Below are positions 62,894 through 64,000 of a DNA stretch of 64,000 bases, piece after piece. Position 1 is the first letter of the stretch, and each line of letters starts with the position of its first letter. The notes under the pieces were generated by a model. That model was not told where the DNA came from and made no database searches. It saw nothing but the letters and a program-made list of their open reading frames with translations. The stretch comes from Acinetobacter nosocomialis (lineage in GTDB: Bacteria > Pseudomonadota > Gammaproteobacteria > Pseudomonadales > Moraxellaceae), in NCBI GenBank assembly GCA_025736915.1, contig CP107049.1, forward strand, positions 3,782,001 to 3,846,000, read 5' to 3'. The translations under genes were made by a program, and so were the position numbers.

Positions 62894-64000
62894 ATGAGAC
62901 AAAATAAATTGATCAATAAAAAACTATTACTCAGTAGCTTAATTGGTGCCATTGTACTTGGCACTTTGGGGTGCGGAAGTAAAACAGAAACTGTGCGTGT
63001 CGCCATTGGCACGCAAGACACCACCATTAACTGTGCAACAGGTGGGTTGCTCATTCGTGAGTTGAATTTATTACCAAAATATTTACCTAAAGATGGTGAA
63101 TACAAGAATGTTAAATATGACATTCAATGGAAAAACTTTACCTCTGGTGCACCACTTACTAGTGAGATGGTGGCTGGGCGTCTAGATTTGGGAGCAATGG
63201 CTGACTTTCCTGCTGTTAATAATTTAGCGGCATTTAAAAAAGCTGGAAAAGAAAGCATATTTTTAGCGCCATTGTCAGGCAGTATTAATGGCAGCGGTAA
63301 TGCGATTGTTGTTCCAATTGATTCAAAAGTAACTTCACTTAAAGAGCTAAAGGGGCAGACTATTTCTGTACCTTTTGCCTCAACTGCTCACGGACTATTA
63401 TTGCGAGCAATTCAAGCTGAAGGTTGGCAACTTGATAAAGATATTAAAGTGATAGCTCAGGCGCCAGAAGTGGCGGGACCTGCATTAAAAAGTCACAAGA
63501 TCGCTGCGCATGCTGACTTCGTACCATTTGGAGAGTTATTTGCTTACCAAGGCTTTGCTAAAAAAATCTATGATGGTTCACAAGCAAAATCACCTACATT
63601 TCATGGTTCACTTGCCAGCAAGGATTATGCACAGCAGCATCCGGAAGTCATAAAAGCTTATTTACAAGCAACCATTGAAGCAAATCGACTGATTCGAGAA
63701 CAACCTGAAAAATATAGTGAATTTATTGCTGAAAAAACCGGTATTCCTGCCGAAGTTGTTTATCTATTTCATGGTCCATTAGGTCTGCAAACTCGGGACT
63801 TAACGTGGAAACCTGAATATCGAAAAGCGACTCAAATTGCGATAGACACCTTAAAAGTTCTAGGCAAAAACGACGGTACGCTTGATGTAAATAAATTTAT
63901 TGATGATCAATATATTAAGGATGCATTTCAGGCATCTGGACTTAATTACAGCCAGCAATTGGCTGACTATGCAAAATCACCTTTAGTTGCCAATGACGCT
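62894..64000 (+). CDS. ABC transporter substrate-binding lipoprotein (SsuA/TauA/AsfC-like), right end cut
   Basis: The frame is open from ATG 62894 to the window end (369 codons, no stop). A signal peptide ends in lipobox LGTLGC (Cys about 27). The mature part has RVAIGTQDTTINCATGG, SGAPLTSEMVAGRLDLGAMADFPAVNN, LKELKGQTISVPFASTAHGLLLRAI and HADFVPFGELFAYQGFA, i.e. a type II NMT1/SsuA-like fold that usually binds sulfonates, nitrate or taurine. It follows the ferredoxin gene by 19 bp. Permease and ATPase genes would lie right of the window. Confidence 0.85.
   Translation, partial: MRQNKLINKKLLLSSLIGAIVLGTLGCGSKTETVRVAIGTQDTTINCATGGLLIRELNLLPKYLPKDGEYKNVKYDIQWKNFTSGAPLTSEMVAGRLDLGAMADFPAVNNLAAFKKAGKESIFLAPLSGSINGSGNAIVVPIDSKVTSLKELKGQTISVPFASTAHGLLLRAIQAEGWQLDKDIKVIAQAPEVAGPALKSHKIAAHADFVPFGELFAYQGFAKKIYDGSQAKSPTFHGSLASKDYAQQHPEVIKAYLQATIEANRLIREQPEKYSEFIAEKTGIPAEVVYLFHGPLGLQTRDLTWKPEYRKATQIAIDTLKVLGKNDGTLDVNKFIDDQYIKDAFQASGLNYSQQLADYAKSPLVANDA

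Overview
The window looks like chromosome of an Acinetobacter, most likely the A. calcoaceticus-baumannii complex. The basis is inference from low GC (around 39%), the proteins themselves and gene combinations typical of that genus: an acoABC-lpd-budC-bdhA acetoin/butanediol operon, a FhuE-type receptor with PepSY partners, and metZ, ybaB-recR, rnd and prmB-aroC. I see no insertion sequence, prophage, CRISPR array, tRNA or rRNA. The window opens inside one gene (a histidine-acid-phosphatase C-terminus) and closes inside another (an ABC substrate-binding lipoprotein).

Layout. 1-4000: end of a MINPP/phytase-like phosphatase, cobS, DAHP synthase and a TauE/SafE exporter. 4100-8490: a minus-strand, probably Fur-controlled siderophore operon (TonB receptor, small membrane protein, PepSY ferric-reductase-like protein, small membrane protein). 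8670-15650: lpxB, then a CecR-type TetR regulator divergent from a YbhGFSR-type export operon. 15690-31000: mostly housekeeping and small unknown genes (DUF2797, YidB-like, porin, HinT, YARHG-like, GFA, small lipoproteins, methyltransferase, an isochorismatase-fold hydrolase that seems to begin at ATT, a PHA-synthase-like hydrolase, metZ, ybaB-recR, rnd) separated by AT-rich gaps with hairpins and possible small RNAs. 31300-37700: ycgL, a MoxR/VWA pair, a divergent trpB paralogue, prmB and aroC. 37770-42400: a diguanylate cyclase, a TenA/CADD-like protein, a GAF regulator and a lipoyl synthase.

42765-49611 is the acetoin/2,3-butanediol operon: BdhA and BudC interconvert butanediol, acetoin and diacetyl, and AcoABC plus Lpd cleave acetoin to acetyl-CoA and acetaldehyde. 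The LipA next to it can lipoylate AcoC. The nearby regulator has an AcoR-like sensory domain but no sigma-54 AAA+ module, and no -24/-12 promoter is visible before acoA.

50641-55408 is a sulfide/persulfide detoxification module: a sigma-54 activator divergent from persulfide dioxygenase, a rhodanese/phosphatase-like-SQR fusion and a TauE/SafE exporter. The intergenic region shows two 13-bp perfect palindromes 21 bp apart and a near-consensus -24/-12 promoter, so the whole control circuit can be read. 55500-60000 holds a stand-alone homoserine-dehydrogenase-like protein, a DMT exporter, an AraC regulator and ChrA. 60103-64000 is a GntR/UTRA regulator followed by an AprA-like flavoprotein, a two-cluster ferredoxin and an ABC binding lipoprotein. 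This set resembles the asfABC sulfonate-desulfurization genes of Pseudomonas but has a different regulator class.

Nothing here is a clearly unprecedented multi-gene system. The best candidates for new biology are the FisR-like circuit that lacks the expected sensor cysteines, the AcoR-like sensor with a swapped output domain, the asf-like cluster, the ATT-start hydrolase, the divergent TrpB, the TenA/CADD-like protein and the candidate small RNAs.
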